Origin: CAIKMD01 sp963702925
Lineage (GTDB): Bacteria; Pseudomonadota; Alphaproteobacteria; ATCC43930; CGMCC-115725
Assembly (NCBI GenBank): GCA_963702925.1
Contig: OY969771.1
Location: 2,356,001-2,420,000, forward strand
DNA: 64,000 nucleotides
Direction of reading: 5' to 3'
Part shown: piece by piece, positions 33,272 through 44,625 of the stretch
How positions within the stretch are numbered: the first letter of the stretch is position 1
How the letters are laid out: each line of letters opens with the position of its first letter
Made by a program: the position numbers and the translations under genes
Notes under the pieces: generated by a model
Told to the model about the DNA's origin: nothing
The model's database searches: none
Seen by the model: the letters and a program-made list of their open reading frames with translations, nothing else

Positions 33272-35014
33272 ATGGCGCAACCCACAACACTGAAAGAGCA
33301 GCCGATAACCGCAGCGGACGAGGCTGAGGAGCTGACCGACGGCTTCCACCTCGTCATCGACGCGCTCAAGCTCAACGGCCTGACGACGATCTACGGCGTG
33401 CCCGGCATCCCGATTACCGATCTGGGCCGCATGGCACAGGCGGCGGGTATTCGCGTGCTCTCGTTCCGCCACGAGCAGAATGCCGGCTACGCGGCCGCGA
33501 TTGCGGGCTTCCTCACCAAGAAGCCCGGAATCTGTCTCACGGTGTCGGCACCCGGCTTTCTCAATGGTCTGACGTCTGTCGCCCACGCCACGACCAACTG
33601 TTACCCGATGATTTTGATCTCGGGCTCGTCCGAGCGCGAGATCGTCGACCTGCAGCAGGGCGACTACGAGGAAATGGACCAGCTCGCCATCGCCAAGCCG
33701 CTGTGCAAGGCGGCGTTCCGGGTGCTTCATGCCGCCGACATTGGCATCGGCGTTGCGCGCGCGATCCGCGCGGCGGTGTCGGGGCGGCCGGGCGGCGTCT
33801 ATCTCGACCTGCCGGCCAAGCTGTTCGGCCAAGTGATGAATGCGGAGGCCGGCAAGAAGTCGCTGGTTAAGGTCATTGACCCGGCCCCGGCCCAGCTCCC
33901 TGCGCCTGCCGCCGTCAAGCGCGCGCTGGATGTCCTCAAATCGGCCGCGCGGCCGCTGATCATCCTCGGCAAGGGTGCCGCCTATGCGCAGGCCGACGAG
34001 GCGATCAAGACGCTGGTCGAGAAGAGCGGCGTTCCTTTCCTCCCGATGAGCATGGCCAAGGGCCTGTTGCCTGATACGCACCCGCAATGCGCGGGCGCCG
34101 CGCGCTCGACCGTGTTGAAGGATTGCGACGTCGTGATGATGATCGGCGCCCGCCTCAACTGGCTGTTGTCGCACGGTAAGGGCAAGAGCTGGGGCGAGGC
34201 CCCGAAGAAGTTCATCCAGATCGACATCGAGCCCAAGGAAATGGACAGCAACGTCGAAATCGCCGCCCCGTTGGTGGGCGATATCGGCTCCTGTGTTGCG
34301 TCCCTGACCGAGGGCATGGGCAGCAACTGGCCGCTGCCGCCGGCCGAGTGGACCAATGCCGTCAAGGGAAAGCGCGAAGAAAACGTCGCCAAGATGGCGC
34401 CGCGCCTGATGAACAACAACGCGCCGATGGACTATCACGGCGCGCTCGGAGCATTGCGCACCACAATCAAGGAGCGGCCGGACACGATCCTTGTCAACGA
34501 AGGCGCCAACACGCTCGATCTCGCGCGCGGTGTCATCGACATCTATCAGCCACGCAAGCGTCTCGACGTCGGTACGTGGGGCGTGATGGGCGTCGGCATG
34601 GGCCAGGCCATAGCCGCGGCCGTCGAAACCGGTCATCGCGTGCTCGCCGTCGAAGGCGACAGCGCCTTCGGCTTCTGCGGCATGGAGGTGGAGACGATTT
34701 GCCGGTACAACCTGCCGGTTTGCATTGTTGTCTTCAACAATGGGGGCATCTATCGCGGGACCGACGTCAATTCGGGCGGATCCGATCCCGCAACGACCGT
34801 CTTCGTCAAAGGCGCGCGCTATGACAAGCTCATGGAGGCGTTCGGGGGCATCGGCGTGCTGGCGGAAACGCCCGACGCGCTGAAGCGGGCCGTCGACGCA
34901 GCCTTGGCCTCGGGCAAACCCACACTCATCAACGCGGTAATCGACGCCGCCGCAGGCAGCGAGAGCGGGCGTATCGGCAATCTCAACCCCCAAAGCGTGC
35001 TGCGCAAGAAATAG
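33272..35014 (+). CDS. oxc: oxalyl-CoA decarboxylase
   Basis: A 580-residue thiamine-diphosphate enzyme converting oxalyl-CoA to formyl-CoA and CO2. The N-terminal PYR domain has IYGVPGIPITD and the catalytic Glu68 in RHEQNAGYAAA. The C-terminal ThDP domain has the metal-binding GDSAFGFCGME...NNGGIYRG pattern. The tail SESGRIGNLNP matches Oxc. AGGGAGG precedes the ATG. It leads the oxalate genes, with frc 89 bases downstream. Cytosolic; ends in TAG. Confidence 0.97.
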   Translation: MAQPTTLKEQPITAADEAEELTDGFHLVIDALKLNGLTTIYGVPGIPITDLGRMAQAAGIRVLSFRHEQNAGYAAAIAGFLTKKPGICLTVSAPGFLNGLTSVAHATTNCYPMILISGSSEREIVDLQQGDYEEMDQLAIAKPLCKAAFRVLHAADIGIGVARAIRAAVSGRPGGVYLDLPAKLFGQVMNAEAGKKSLVKVIDPAPAQLPAPAAVKRALDVLKSAARPLIILGKGAAYAQADEAIKTLVEKSGVPFLPMSMAKGLLPDTHPQCAGAARSTVLKDCDVVMMIGARLNWLLSHGKGKSWGEAPKKFIQIDIEPKEMDSNVEIAAPLVGDIGSCVASLTEGMGSNWPLPPAEWTNAVKGKREENVAKMAPRLMNNNAPMDYHGALGALRTTIKERPDTILVNEGANTLDLARGVIDIYQPRKRLDVGTWGVMGVGMGQAIAAAVETGHRVLAVEGDSAFGFCGMEVETICRYNLPVCIVVFNNGGIYRGTDVNSGGSDPATTVFVKGARYDKLMEAFGGIGVLAETPDALKRAVDAALASGKPTLINAVIDAAAGSESGRIGNLNPQSVLRKK

Positions 35015-35103
35015 GACGTCTGCTGGCATGCGGCGCGGCACGAGGGTGGCTCGCGCGAAGGAATGAATTAAAGGAACACAACGACGGAATTCTGGAGCGG
35101 AAC

Positions 35104-36381
35104 ATGGCAAAAGCACTCGATGGGGTTCGCATTCTCGATTTCACCCATGTGCAATCGGGACCGACTTGTACTCAGCTTCTGGCTTGGTTCGGCGCCGATG
35201 TGATCAAGGTTGAAAGGCCGGGCGTCGGCGACATCACGCGCGGGCAGCTGCGTGACGTTCCCAATGTCGACTCGCTTTATTTCACCATGCTCAACCACAA
35301 CAAGCGCTCGATCACGCTCGACGCAAAGAACGCCAAGGGCAAGGAAGTGCTCGAAGGCCTGGTCAAAGTCTGCGACGTGCTGGTCGAGAATTTCGGGCCG
35401 GGCGTGCTCGATCGCATGGGCTTCACCTGGGAAAGGCTGCAACAGCTCAACCCGCGCCTCATCTATGCCTCGGTCAAGGGCTTCGGTCCTGGCCCTTACG
35501 AGGAATGCAAGGTCTATGAAAACGTCGCACAATGCACCGGCGGCGCGGCCTCGACCACCGGTTTCCGCGACGGCCCGCCGCTCGTCACCGGCGCGCAAAT
35601 CGGCGACAGCGGCACCGGGCTACATTTGGCGCTCGGCATCGTGACGGCGCTTTATCAGCGCACCATGACCGGCCGCGGACAGCGCGTCCAAGCGGCGATG
35701 CAGGACGGCGTGCTGAATCTTTGTCGCGTCAAGCTACGCGACCAACAACGTCTCAAGCATGGGCCGCTCAAAGAGTACAGCCAATATGGCGAAGGAATTC
35801 CGTTCGGCGATGCCACGCCGCGTGCCGGCAATGATTCGGGCGGCGGCCAGCCCGGCTGGATCCTAAAATGCAAAGGCTGGGAGACCGATCCCAACGCCTA
35901 TATCTATTTCATCACCCAGGCGCCTGTCTGGGTCGATATCTGCAAGGTGATCGGCAAAGAGGAGTGGATCGCCCATCCCGACTATGCCAAGCCCGAGGCG
36001 CGGCTTCCCCGGCTCAAGGCGATCTTCGACACGATCGAGCACTGGACCATGACCAAGACCAAGGTCGAGGCCATGGACATCCTCAACGAATACGACATTC
36101 CCTGCGGGCCGATCCTGTCGATGAAGGAGCTTGCCGAGGAGCCGTCGTTGCGCGCGACCGGCACGGTGGTCGAGGTCGATCATCCGACCCGTGGCAAGTA
36201 TTTGAGCGTCGGCAATCCGATCAAATTGTCGGACAGCCCGACCGAGGTGACGCGCTCGCCGCTTCTCGGCGAGCACACCGAGGAAATCCTGCGCGAGGTC
36301 TTGCGTTACGACGAGCGGCAGATCGGCGATGTTAAGAAATCGGGCGCCTTGGGCGGGGCGAAACCGGTTGCGGGCGAATAG
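35104..36381 (+). CDS. frc: formyl-CoA:oxalate CoA-transferase
   Basis: A 425-residue class III CoA-transferase. It moves CoA from formyl-CoA to oxalate, feeding Oxc and releasing formate. The catalytic aspartate Asp168 is in AQIGDSGTG, aligned with Asp169 of the Oxalobacter enzyme. The glycine loop GGGQPGW lies near 251-257. N-terminal LDGVRILDFTHVQSGPTCTQ is typical. The protein is complete and ends in TAG. A 133-base gap separates it from the ligase genes; no clear terminator is seen, so co-transcription remains possible. Confidence 0.96.
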   Translation: MAKALDGVRILDFTHVQSGPTCTQLLAWFGADVIKVERPGVGDITRGQLRDVPNVDSLYFTMLNHNKRSITLDAKNAKGKEVLEGLVKVCDVLVENFGPGVLDRMGFTWERLQQLNPRLIYASVKGFGPGPYEECKVYENVAQCTGGAASTTGFRDGPPLVTGAQIGDSGTGLHLALGIVTALYQRTMTGRGQRVQAAMQDGVLNLCRVKLRDQQRLKHGPLKEYSQYGEGIPFGDATPRAGNDSGGGQPGWILKCKGWETDPNAYIYFITQAPVWVDICKVIGKEEWIAHPDYAKPEARLPRLKAIFDTIEHWTMTKTKVEAMDILNEYDIPCGPILSMKELAEEPSLRATGTVVEVDHPTRGKYLSVGNPIKLSDSPTEVTRSPLLGEHTEEILREVLRYDERQIGDVKKSGALGGAKPVAGE

Positions 36382-36514
36382 CTTGGCGGGGATTGAAGCC
36401 CGTCTAGGTGAAGCCTGCGGATTAGGCAGGGCGGTTGACCCATCTTTACGGGCCGGCCATTCCGGCCTATGCCTATCGCTCCCACCCGGAAGGCTTTGAG
36501 AGCGCCCCCGCACC

Positions 36515-37710
<1,196 letters not shown>

Positions 37711-37711
<1 letters not shown>

Positions 37712-38586
37712 TGTCTGTCCTCGTCAACCGCGATACCAAGGTCATCTGCCAGGGTTTCACTGGCGCGCAGGGCACGTTCCATTCCGAGCAGGCGATCGCC
37801 TACGGCACCAAGATGATGGGTGGCGTGACGCCCGGCAAAGGCGGCACCAAGCATCTCGATCTGCCGGTCTTCGACACCGTGTCGGATGCGGTGAAAGCGA
37901 CCGGCGCCAATGCCAGCGTGATCTATGTGCCGCCGCCTTTCGCGGCGGAGGCGATCCTCGAAGCGATCGATGCCGAGCTGCCGCTGGTGGTCTGTATCAC
38001 CGAGGGCATTCCCGTGCTCGACATGGTCACGGTGAAGCGCGCGCTGACCGGGTCGAAGACCAGGCTCATCGGCCCGAACTGTCCTGGCGTGATCACGCCC
38101 GATGAATGCAAGATCGGCATCATGCCCGGTCACATCCACACCAAAGGCCATGTCGGTATCGTGTCGCGCTCGGGCACCTTGACCTATGAAGCCGTCGCGC
38201 AAACGACGGCGGCGGGCTTGGGCCAGTCAAGCTGCGTCGGCATCGGCGGCGATCCGGTGAACGGCACCAATTTCATCGACGTGCTCGACATGTTCCTGTC
38301 CGATCCCGAGACTCAATCGATCATCATGATCGGCGAGATCGGCGGCTCGGCCGAGGAAGAAGCCGCGGAGTTCGTCAAGGCGAACAAGGTCAAGAAGCCG
38401 ATGGTGGGTTTCATCGCCGGCGCCACCGCGCCGCCGGGGCGGCGCATGGGCCATGCCGGCGCGATCATCTCGGGGGGCACCGGAACCGCTTCGCAGAAGA
38501 TGGACGCGATGCGGAGCGCCGGGATCACCGTGGCGGATTCGCCCGCCGCGCTCGGCTCCACCATGCTGAAGAGACTGAAAGGATAG
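37711..38586 (+). CDS. sucD: succinyl-CoA synthetase-type ligase alpha subunit
   Basis: A 291-residue CoA-binding subunit. GFTGAQGTFHSEQAI, GPNCPGVITP and GEIGGSAEEEAAEF are the usual blocks. The phosphorylated histidine is His248 in RRMGHAGAI. The Rossmann CoA-binding domain is N-terminal, the ligase domain C-terminal. It overlaps sucC by one base and ends two bases before the formate dehydrogenase start, so the four genes form one tight operon. Confidence 0.92.
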
Positions 38587-38588
38587 CG

Positions 38589-40292
38589 ATGGAAGAGGCG
38601 CGGCAGGAAACAACGCGCCACATCCATCCCGGCTCCGGTCGACGCCGCGGACGCGACCTACCGCGCGGCCGCCAAGTCGAACGGCTGGCTCTTGCGGAAG
38701 TCCAGTCGCTATTGGGCGATCAGCCGCGCCGGCGCGATCTGCTGATCGAGTTTCTGCATTTCATTCAGGACAAATATGGCTGCCTCCATGCGCGCCATCT
38801 CGCCGCTCTCGCCGCGGAGATGAAGCTCGCGCTGGTCGAGGTCTACGAGGTCGCCTCGTTCTACGCGCATTTCGACATCGTGATGGACGGTGAGACGCCG
38901 CCGCCGCCGGTCACGGTGCGCGTCTGCGACAGCCTCACTTGCGCGTTGTTCGGCGCGCAGCAGCTTTTGGACCAGCTTCCGGCAAAACTAGGCCCCAATG
39001 TGCGCGTCGTCCGCGCGCCGTGCATGGGCGGATGCCACAACGCGCCGGTGGTGGCGCTGGGTCATGCGTTGCACGAGCATGCGAGTGTCGCGAGCGCGAC
39101 CGATGCCGTCGCCAAAGGCGACACGCATCCGCGTCTTCCCGCTTATCCGAACCTTGCCGCCTATCGCGCGGGCGGCGGCTACCAGCTCCTCGAATCCTGT
39201 CTCGCGGGGAAGCGTCCGCTTGAGGCGCTGTTGAAGACGCTCGAAGACGCGCAGCTACGCGGGTTGGGCGGCGCGGGCTTCCCAACCGGGCGGAAATGGC
39301 GCGCCGTTCTGGCCGAGAAGAAGCCGCGGCTGATGGCGGTCAACGCCGATGAAGGCGAGCCCGGTACCTTCAAGGATCGCCATTATCTCGAAGCCGATCC
39401 GCATCGGTTCCTTGAAGGCATGCTCATCGGCGCCTGGGCAGTCGAAGCGCCCGAGATCTATATCTATCTGCGCGACGAATACCCGCAGATTCGCGAGATT
39501 CTTTTGGCCGAAATCGCGGCGCTCGAGGCTGCCGGCCTCGCGCGCCAAGTGACGATTCATCTCCGGCGCGGCGCCGGCGCCTATATCTGCGGCGAAGAAT
39601 CGGCGATGCTCGAAAGCATCGAGGGCAAGCGCGGCCTGCCGCGCCACAAGCCGCCTTATCCTTCGCAGGTCGGATTGTTTGGCCGCCCCACGCTCATCAA
39701 CAATGTCGAGACCTTGTTCTGGGTGCGCGACATCGTCGAGCGCGGGCCCGAATGGTTCCTCGCCCAGGGACGGCGCGGCCGCAAAGGCCCGCGCAGTTTC
39801 TCGGTGTCGGGGCGCGTGAAATCGCCCGGCGTCAAGCTGGCGCCGGCCGGCATCACGGCGCGCGAATTGATCGACGAATATTGCGGCGGCATGCTCGATG
39901 GCCACGCCTTCAAGGCCTATCTGCCGGGTGGTGCATCGGGCGGCATTCTGCCGGCGTCTATGGCCGATCTGCCGTTGGATTTCGGGACGCTCGAACAGCA
40001 TGGCTGCCTCATCGGCTCGGCCGCTGTTGTCGTCTTGTCGGACAAGGACGATATGAGACAGGTGGCGCTCAACCTCCTCAAATTCTTCGAGGATGAAAGC
40101 TGCGGCCAATGCACGCCCTGCCGCGTCGGCACCGAGAAGGCGGTTCATCTTCTGGCGGCGCCGAAATGGGACGCGGCGCTGCTGGCCGAGTTGACGCGGG
40201 TGATGACCAATTCATCGATTTGCGGCCTCGGCCAGGCGGCGATGAATCCGGTCAAGATGGTGCTGAAACATTTCGCAGAGGATGTGTCATGA
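38589..40292 (+). CDS. fdsB: NAD-dependent formate dehydrogenase beta subunit (NuoE-NuoF fusion)
   Basis: A 567-residue fusion resembling Fdh1B of methylotrophs. The N-terminal NuoE-like domain carries a [2Fe-2S] set: Cys113 and Cys118 (CDSLTC), then CMGGC. The NuoF-like C-terminal domain has GRGGAGFPTGRKW-type LRGLGGAGFPTGRKWR (NADH/FMN), GAGAYICGEESAML and a [4Fe-4S] CGQCTPC at Cys505-511, plus SSICGLG. It accepts electrons from the alpha subunit and reduces NAD+. Start ATG 38589 lies two bases after sucD; the alternative within the overlapping region is not needed. Confidence 0.94.
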   Translation: MEEARQETTRHIHPGSGRRRGRDLPRGRQVERLALAEVQSLLGDQPRRRDLLIEFLHFIQDKYGCLHARHLAALAAEMKLALVEVYEVASFYAHFDIVMDGETPPPPVTVRVCDSLTCALFGAQQLLDQLPAKLGPNVRVVRAPCMGGCHNAPVVALGHALHEHASVASATDAVAKGDTHPRLPAYPNLAAYRAGGGYQLLESCLAGKRPLEALLKTLEDAQLRGLGGAGFPTGRKWRAVLAEKKPRLMAVNADEGEPGTFKDRHYLEADPHRFLEGMLIGAWAVEAPEIYIYLRDEYPQIREILLAEIAALEAAGLARQVTIHLRRGAGAYICGEESAMLESIEGKRGLPRHKPPYPSQVGLFGRPTLINNVETLFWVRDIVERGPEWFLAQGRRGRKGPRSFSVSGRVKSPGVKLAPAGITARELIDEYCGGMLDGHAFKAYLPGGASGGILPASMADLPLDFGTLEQHGCLIGSAAVVVLSDKDDMRQVALNLLKFFEDESCGQCTPCRVGTEKAVHLLAAPKWDAALLAELTRVMTNSSICGLGQAAMNPVKMVLKHFAEDVS

Positions 40293-43075
40293 GCGACGGA
40301 TCCGGCGTGGCGCCCAAAGGGATTTCGTTCTTTCTCGACGGCGTCGAGGTCGAGGCGCTACCGGGCGAGACCATTTGGCGCGCGGCGCGGCGCAACAAGA
40401 CCAGCCTGCCGCATCTCTGCTTCCATCCCGGGCCGGGTTACCGCCCGGATGGTAATTGCCGCGCCTGCATGGTCGAGATCGAGGGCGAGCGTGCGCTGGC
40501 CGCCTCCTGCATCCGCACGCCGAGCCCGGGCATGAAGGTTCAGACCAAAAGCGAACGCGCAGTGACGAACCGCAAGCTGGTTTTCGAACTGCTGGTCGCC
40601 GATCAGCCGGAGCGCGCGATCGCGCATGATCCCGATTCGGAATTCTGGAAGAATGCGGCGCGGGTGGGCGTCACGACCAGCCGCTTTCCGGCGCGCCACC
40701 AGCCCGAACCGGACCGCTCGCATCCGGCGATGGCGGTGCATCTCGATGCCTGCATCCAATGCAATCTCTGCGTCCGCGCCTGCCGCGAGGTCCAAGTCAA
40801 CGACGTGATCGGCATGGCCTTGCGCGGCCACGATGCGAAGATCGTGTTCGACTTCGACGATCCAATGGGAAACAGCACTTGCGTTGCTTGCGGCGAATGC
40901 GTGCAGGCCTGTCCCACCGGCGCGCTGCTGCCGGCGACCATGGTTGACGCGCAGGGCGCGGCCAAGCCGAAGCACGATCGCGAAGTGGACAGCGTCTGTC
41001 CCTATTGCGGCGTCGGCTGCCAGCTCACCTATCGGATCAAGGACGACGAGATTATCGCGGTCAAAGGGCGCAGCGGCCCGGCGAATGAGCGCCGCCTCTG
41101 CGTCAAAGGCCGCTTCGGATTCGATTACATCACGCATTCGGACCGGCTCACCGTGCCGATGATCCGCAAGGACGGCGTGCCGAAACACGCCGATGACGAA
41201 ATCGATCCGGCCAATCCCTGGACGCATTTCCGCAAAGCCAGCTGGGAGGAAGCGCTCGACCGCGCCGCGGCCGGGTTTAGGCGCATTCGCGATGCCAAGG
41301 GCGGCAATGCGCTGGCCGGGTTCGGCTCGGCCAAAGGCTCGAACGAGGAGGCCTATCTCTTCCAGAAACTCGTCCGCGCCGGTTTCGGCACCAACAATGT
41401 CGATCACTGCACGCGGCTTTGCCACGCCTCGTCAGTGGCGGCGCTGATGGAAGGCATCGGCTCGGCGGCGGTGACGGCGCCATTCAATTCCGCCAAGGAT
41501 GCCGAGCTCATCATCGTCATCGGCGCCAACCCGACCGAGAATCACCCGGTCGCCGCGACCTATTTGAAACAAGCGGCGAAACGCGGCGCCACGCTCGTGG
41601 TGATGGACCCGCGCGGCCAAACCTTGAAGCGGCATGCGACCCACATGCTGCAATTCAAGCCGGGCCGCGACGTGTCGATGCTGTCGGCGATGCTGCACAC
41701 GATCATTTACGAAGACCTCTACGACAAACAATATGTCCAGGCGCATACCGAGAATTTCGCGCAGCTCAAGGAAAGCGTGAAAGATCGTACGCCCGAGGCG
41801 ATGGCCGATATCTGCGGCATCGACGCGGAGACGCTCAAGACCGTGGCGCGCAAATATGCGCGCGCGGAGAGCGCGATCATCTTCTGGGGTATGGGCATAT
41901 CGCAAAGCGTTCACGGCACCGACAATGCGCGTTGCCTGATTGCGCTTGGGCTCATCACCGGGCAAATCGGCCGGCCCGGCACCGGGCTTCATCCGCTGCG
42001 TGGCCAGAACAATGTCCAAGGCGCGTCGGATGCCGGCCTCATTCCGATGTTCTATCCCGACTACCGCAAGGTCGAAGACGTCGAAATGCGTCGGCTCTAC
42101 GAAGAGCTGTGGGGCGCCGCGGCCGATCTGAAGCGCGGCTTGACCGTGGTCGAGGTCGTGACCGCGATCCATGACGGCAGGGTCAACGGCATGTACATCA
42201 TGGGCGAGAATCCGGCCATGTCGGATCCCGACGTGCAGCACGCGCGCGAGGCGCTCGCCAAGCTCGATCATCTCGTGGTGCAGGATCTGTTTCTCACCGA
42301 AACCGCGCGTTACGCCGATGTCGTCTTGCCGGCCTCGGCCTGGCCCGAGAAGAACGGAACCGTCACCAATACCAACCGTCAGGTTCAGCTCGGCCGCGCG
42401 GCCCTGAAGCTGCCGGGCGACACGCGCCAGGATCTCTGGATCATCCAGGAAATCGCGCGCCGCCTCGGTCTCAACTGGAATTACGCTGGCCCGGCGGACG
42501 TGTTTGCCGAGATGAAGCGCGGCATGCCGTCGCTCGACAACATCACCTGGGAACGTCTCGAGCGCGAAAGCTCGGTGACCTATCCCTGCGAGGCGCCGGA
42601 CAAGCCCGGCAACGATATCGTCTTCGGCGAAGGGTTTCCGACCGCGACCGGGCGCGGAAAGCTGGTTCCGGTCGGGATCGTGCCGCCGGCCGAAGAGCCG
42701 GACGCGCAATATCCGATGGTGCTCACCACCGGAAGGCAGCTCGAGCATTGGCATACCGGCGCGATGACGCGGCGGACGAGCGTACTCGACGAGCTCGAGC
42801 CCGAAGCGGTTGCAAGTCTCGCGCCGTCCGACTTGCGGCAAATGGGGTTGAAGCCGGGCGATCCGATCCGGGTCGCGACCAGGCGCGGCGCGATCGAGCT
42901 CAAGGCACGCGCCGATAGCGCGGTTCCGCCGGGCATGGTGTTCATCCCGTTCTGCTATGCCGAGGCGGCGGCGAACATTCTGACCAATCCGCAGCTTGAC
43001 CCGTACGGAAAGATTCCGGAGTTCAAATTCTGCGCCGCGCGCATCGAAAAGGTCGCGACCGCGGCAGCATCATAG
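40289..43075 (+). CDS. fdsA: NAD-dependent formate dehydrogenase alpha (catalytic) subunit
   Basis: A 928-residue W/Mo-bis-MGD enzyme oxidising formate to CO2. The N-terminal [2Fe-2S] domain has HLCFHPGPGYRPDGNCRACM. A His-Cys cluster region and two [4Fe-4S] motifs (CIQCNLCVRAC, CVACGECVQACP) follow, then the Fe4S4-MGD domain DSVCPYCGVGC. The catalytic pair is Cys378-His379 in RLCHASS, and Arg571 sits in HPLRGQNN. Cys rather than Sec is used. ATG 40289 overlaps the beta stop (ATGA). No fdsC or fdsD is adjacent, as in the two-subunit FDH1. It supplies NADH from oxalate-derived formate. Confidence 0.95.
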   Translation: MSDGSGVAPKGISFFLDGVEVEALPGETIWRAARRNKTSLPHLCFHPGPGYRPDGNCRACMVEIEGERALAASCIRTPSPGMKVQTKSERAVTNRKLVFELLVADQPERAIAHDPDSEFWKNAARVGVTTSRFPARHQPEPDRSHPAMAVHLDACIQCNLCVRACREVQVNDVIGMALRGHDAKIVFDFDDPMGNSTCVACGECVQACPTGALLPATMVDAQGAAKPKHDREVDSVCPYCGVGCQLTYRIKDDEIIAVKGRSGPANERRLCVKGRFGFDYITHSDRLTVPMIRKDGVPKHADDEIDPANPWTHFRKASWEEALDRAAAGFRRIRDAKGGNALAGFGSAKGSNEEAYLFQKLVRAGFGTNNVDHCTRLCHASSVAALMEGIGSAAVTAPFNSAKDAELIIVIGANPTENHPVAATYLKQAAKRGATLVVMDPRGQTLKRHATHMLQFKPGRDVSMLSAMLHTIIYEDLYDKQYVQAHTENFAQLKESVKDRTPEAMADICGIDAETLKTVARKYARAESAIIFWGMGISQSVHGTDNARCLIALGLITGQIGRPGTGLHPLRGQNNVQGASDAGLIPMFYPDYRKVEDVEMRRLYEELWGAAADLKRGLTVVEVVTAIHDGRVNGMYIMGENPAMSDPDVQHAREALAKLDHLVVQDLFLTETARYADVVLPASAWPEKNGTVTNTNRQVQLGRAALKLPGDTRQDLWIIQEIARRLGLNWNYAGPADVFAEMKRGMPSLDNITWERLERESSVTYPCEAPDKPGNDIVFGEGFPTATGRGKLVPVGIVPPAEEPDAQYPMVLTTGRQLEHWHTGAMTRRTSVLDELEPEAVASLAPSDLRQMGLKPGDPIRVATRRGAIELKARADSAVPPGMVFIPFCYAEAAANILTNPQLDPYGKIPEFKFCAARIEKVATAAAS

Positions 43076-43087
43076 GGCTAAATAAAT

Positions 43088-43114
43088 CGGGCGCGGTCCC
43101 GATGGCCGCGCCCG
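43088..43114. terminator. hairpin after formate dehydrogenase operon
   Basis: CGGGCGCGG (43088-43096) pairs with CCGCGCCCG (43106-43114) around a nine-base loop. It lies between the convergent fdsA and oxlT genes. The flanks lack a strong U-run, so termination strength is uncertain. Confidence 0.55.
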
Positions 43115-43138
43115 ACGATCGTCGCTCGATCGAGCGCG

Positions 43139-44431
43139 CTATTCGGCGGGGCGCACTTGCGCCGGGTGCTTTGGCCCCGCCAGCTGAGCCAGGCGCATCG
43201 GCCGCAAAACGAACAGCGCCAGCGCGACGACCACGAAATTGGCAACCGCGGTAATGGCGAAGACCGCGTGCCAATCGCCGGTCGCGTCCTTCAGGATATT
43301 GGCGAGCGGCACCAAAAAGGCCGACGTCCCTTTGGCGGTATAGAGAAGGCTCGCGTTCACGGTCGCGTATTTCGATCCGAAAGTATCGGTGCAGGTCGAG
43401 GGGAACAGGCTGAATATCTCGCCCCAGGTGAAGAAGATCAGCCCGGCGAACAGCACGAACGCCCAGGGGCTGGTTCCCCACACGCCCAGCAGCCAATACG
43501 CAACTCCGCCGAGACCAAACGCGATCGCCATCGTGTTTTCTCGTCCGATCAAATCGGAAATCCAACCGAAGAAAGGTCGCGCCGCGCCATTCATGACGTT
43601 ATCGAAGATGAGCGCCACGGTGAGCGTCGAGCCGCCGAGGAAGAGAACCGTATCGGAAATTCCGAAATTCTTGGCGATCAGCGCGAGTTGGGCGGTAGCC
43701 ATGAGCCCGCTGGCCGACACCAGAATGAACATCACGTAGAGCAGCCAGAAGGTTGGCGTCGCCAGAACCTCTCCGGGCGTAAAGCTCCGCGTCGTCTGCT
43801 GTACCCTCGCCGTCGAAACGGCGACCGGCGCTTCGCCCGGCAGCGGCGCCCGCAACAGCCACGCTGCCACAAAGATGATGGCGCCCTGAACCAAGCCGAA
43901 CCAGAAGAACGTCGCCGCGTAACCCTGCAAATCGATCATCATTCGAATCGGAACGACGGTGATGGCCGCGCCCGCGCCGAATCCCGCCGCGGTCAGTCCT
44001 ACGGCCAATCCGCGCCGATCGGCAAACCATTTGACGGCATTGCCGACGCAGGTGGCATAGACCGCGCCTGCGCCGATCCCGGACAGCACGGCGCCGAGGT
44101 AAAGCATCGGCAGCGTGTCGGCGATCGAGTTGGCAATCCAGCCTACAGCCACCAATGCGCCGCCCAGCGCGATCATGACCTTTGGTCCCAGCCGCGGCCC
44201 GAGACTGTCAACGATCCAGCCGTCGATCGGCGTCGCCCAGGTTTCGAGCGCGATGAAGATGCTGAACGCGACCTGAATTCCCGCTGCGGTCCAGCCATGT
44301 GTCTGGGCCATCGGTTGGACGAACAAGGTCCAGCCATATTGGAGGTTGGCGATCAAGATCATGCAAATGATGCCGGCGGTCAGTTGGAGCCAGCGGTACA
44401 AATCGGCGACCGGTTTGGTATCTTCAGCCAT
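43139..44431 (-). CDS. oxlT: oxalate/formate antiporter (OxlT-type MFS)
   Basis: A 430-residue major facilitator with 12 hydrophobic segments. QYGWTLFVQPM in TM1-2, GNAVKWFADRRGLAVGL in the loop-motif region, NGAARPFFGWISD and the KGTSAFLVP of TM11 match OxlT, where Arg272 and Lys355 bind oxalate. It would exchange extracellular oxalate for intracellular formate, generating a proton gradient with Oxc. It is convergent to the formate dehydrogenase operon rather than in it. The SIMPL gene is divergent upstream. Confidence 0.93.
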   Translation of the reverse strand: MAEDTKPVADLYRWLQLTAGIICMILIANLQYGWTLFVQPMAQTHGWTAAGIQVAFSIFIALETWATPIDGWIVDSLGPRLGPKVMIALGGALVAVGWIANSIADTLPMLYLGAVLSGIGAGAVYATCVGNAVKWFADRRGLAVGLTAAGFGAGAAITVVPIRMMIDLQGYAATFFWFGLVQGAIIFVAAWLLRAPLPGEAPVAVSTARVQQTTRSFTPGEVLATPTFWLLYVMFILVSASGLMATAQLALIAKNFGISDTVLFLGGSTLTVALIFDNVMNGAARPFFGWISDLIGRENTMAIAFGLGGVAYWLLGVWGTSPWAFVLFAGLIFFTWGEIFSLFPSTCTDTFGSKYATVNASLLYTAKGTSAFLVPLANILKDATGDWHAVFAITAVANFVVVALALFVLRPMRLAQLAGPKHPAQVRPAE

Positions 44432-44625
44432 TTCCTGCCTCGATCATTTCGTTTCGAACTGGCCGGCCGGAGCGGCACTTTGGCGAAGACTACATCAACT
44501 CGCCTTTGGCAGGGTAAGCAAAAAGACGCGAAAATGTCGCACGATGCCTTATGATTGCTGCATTGCCGCGTAGTCTAGGCTCTCGCCGAAATCGGCATTC
44601 TTCGAGCAATGCTTTGGTGAGCAAA

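Noticed and set aside
33131..35116. 661-codon minus-strand frame over oxc
   Set aside because: It mirrors oxc, whose active-site motifs are clear, and has no ribosome site or recognisable sequence.
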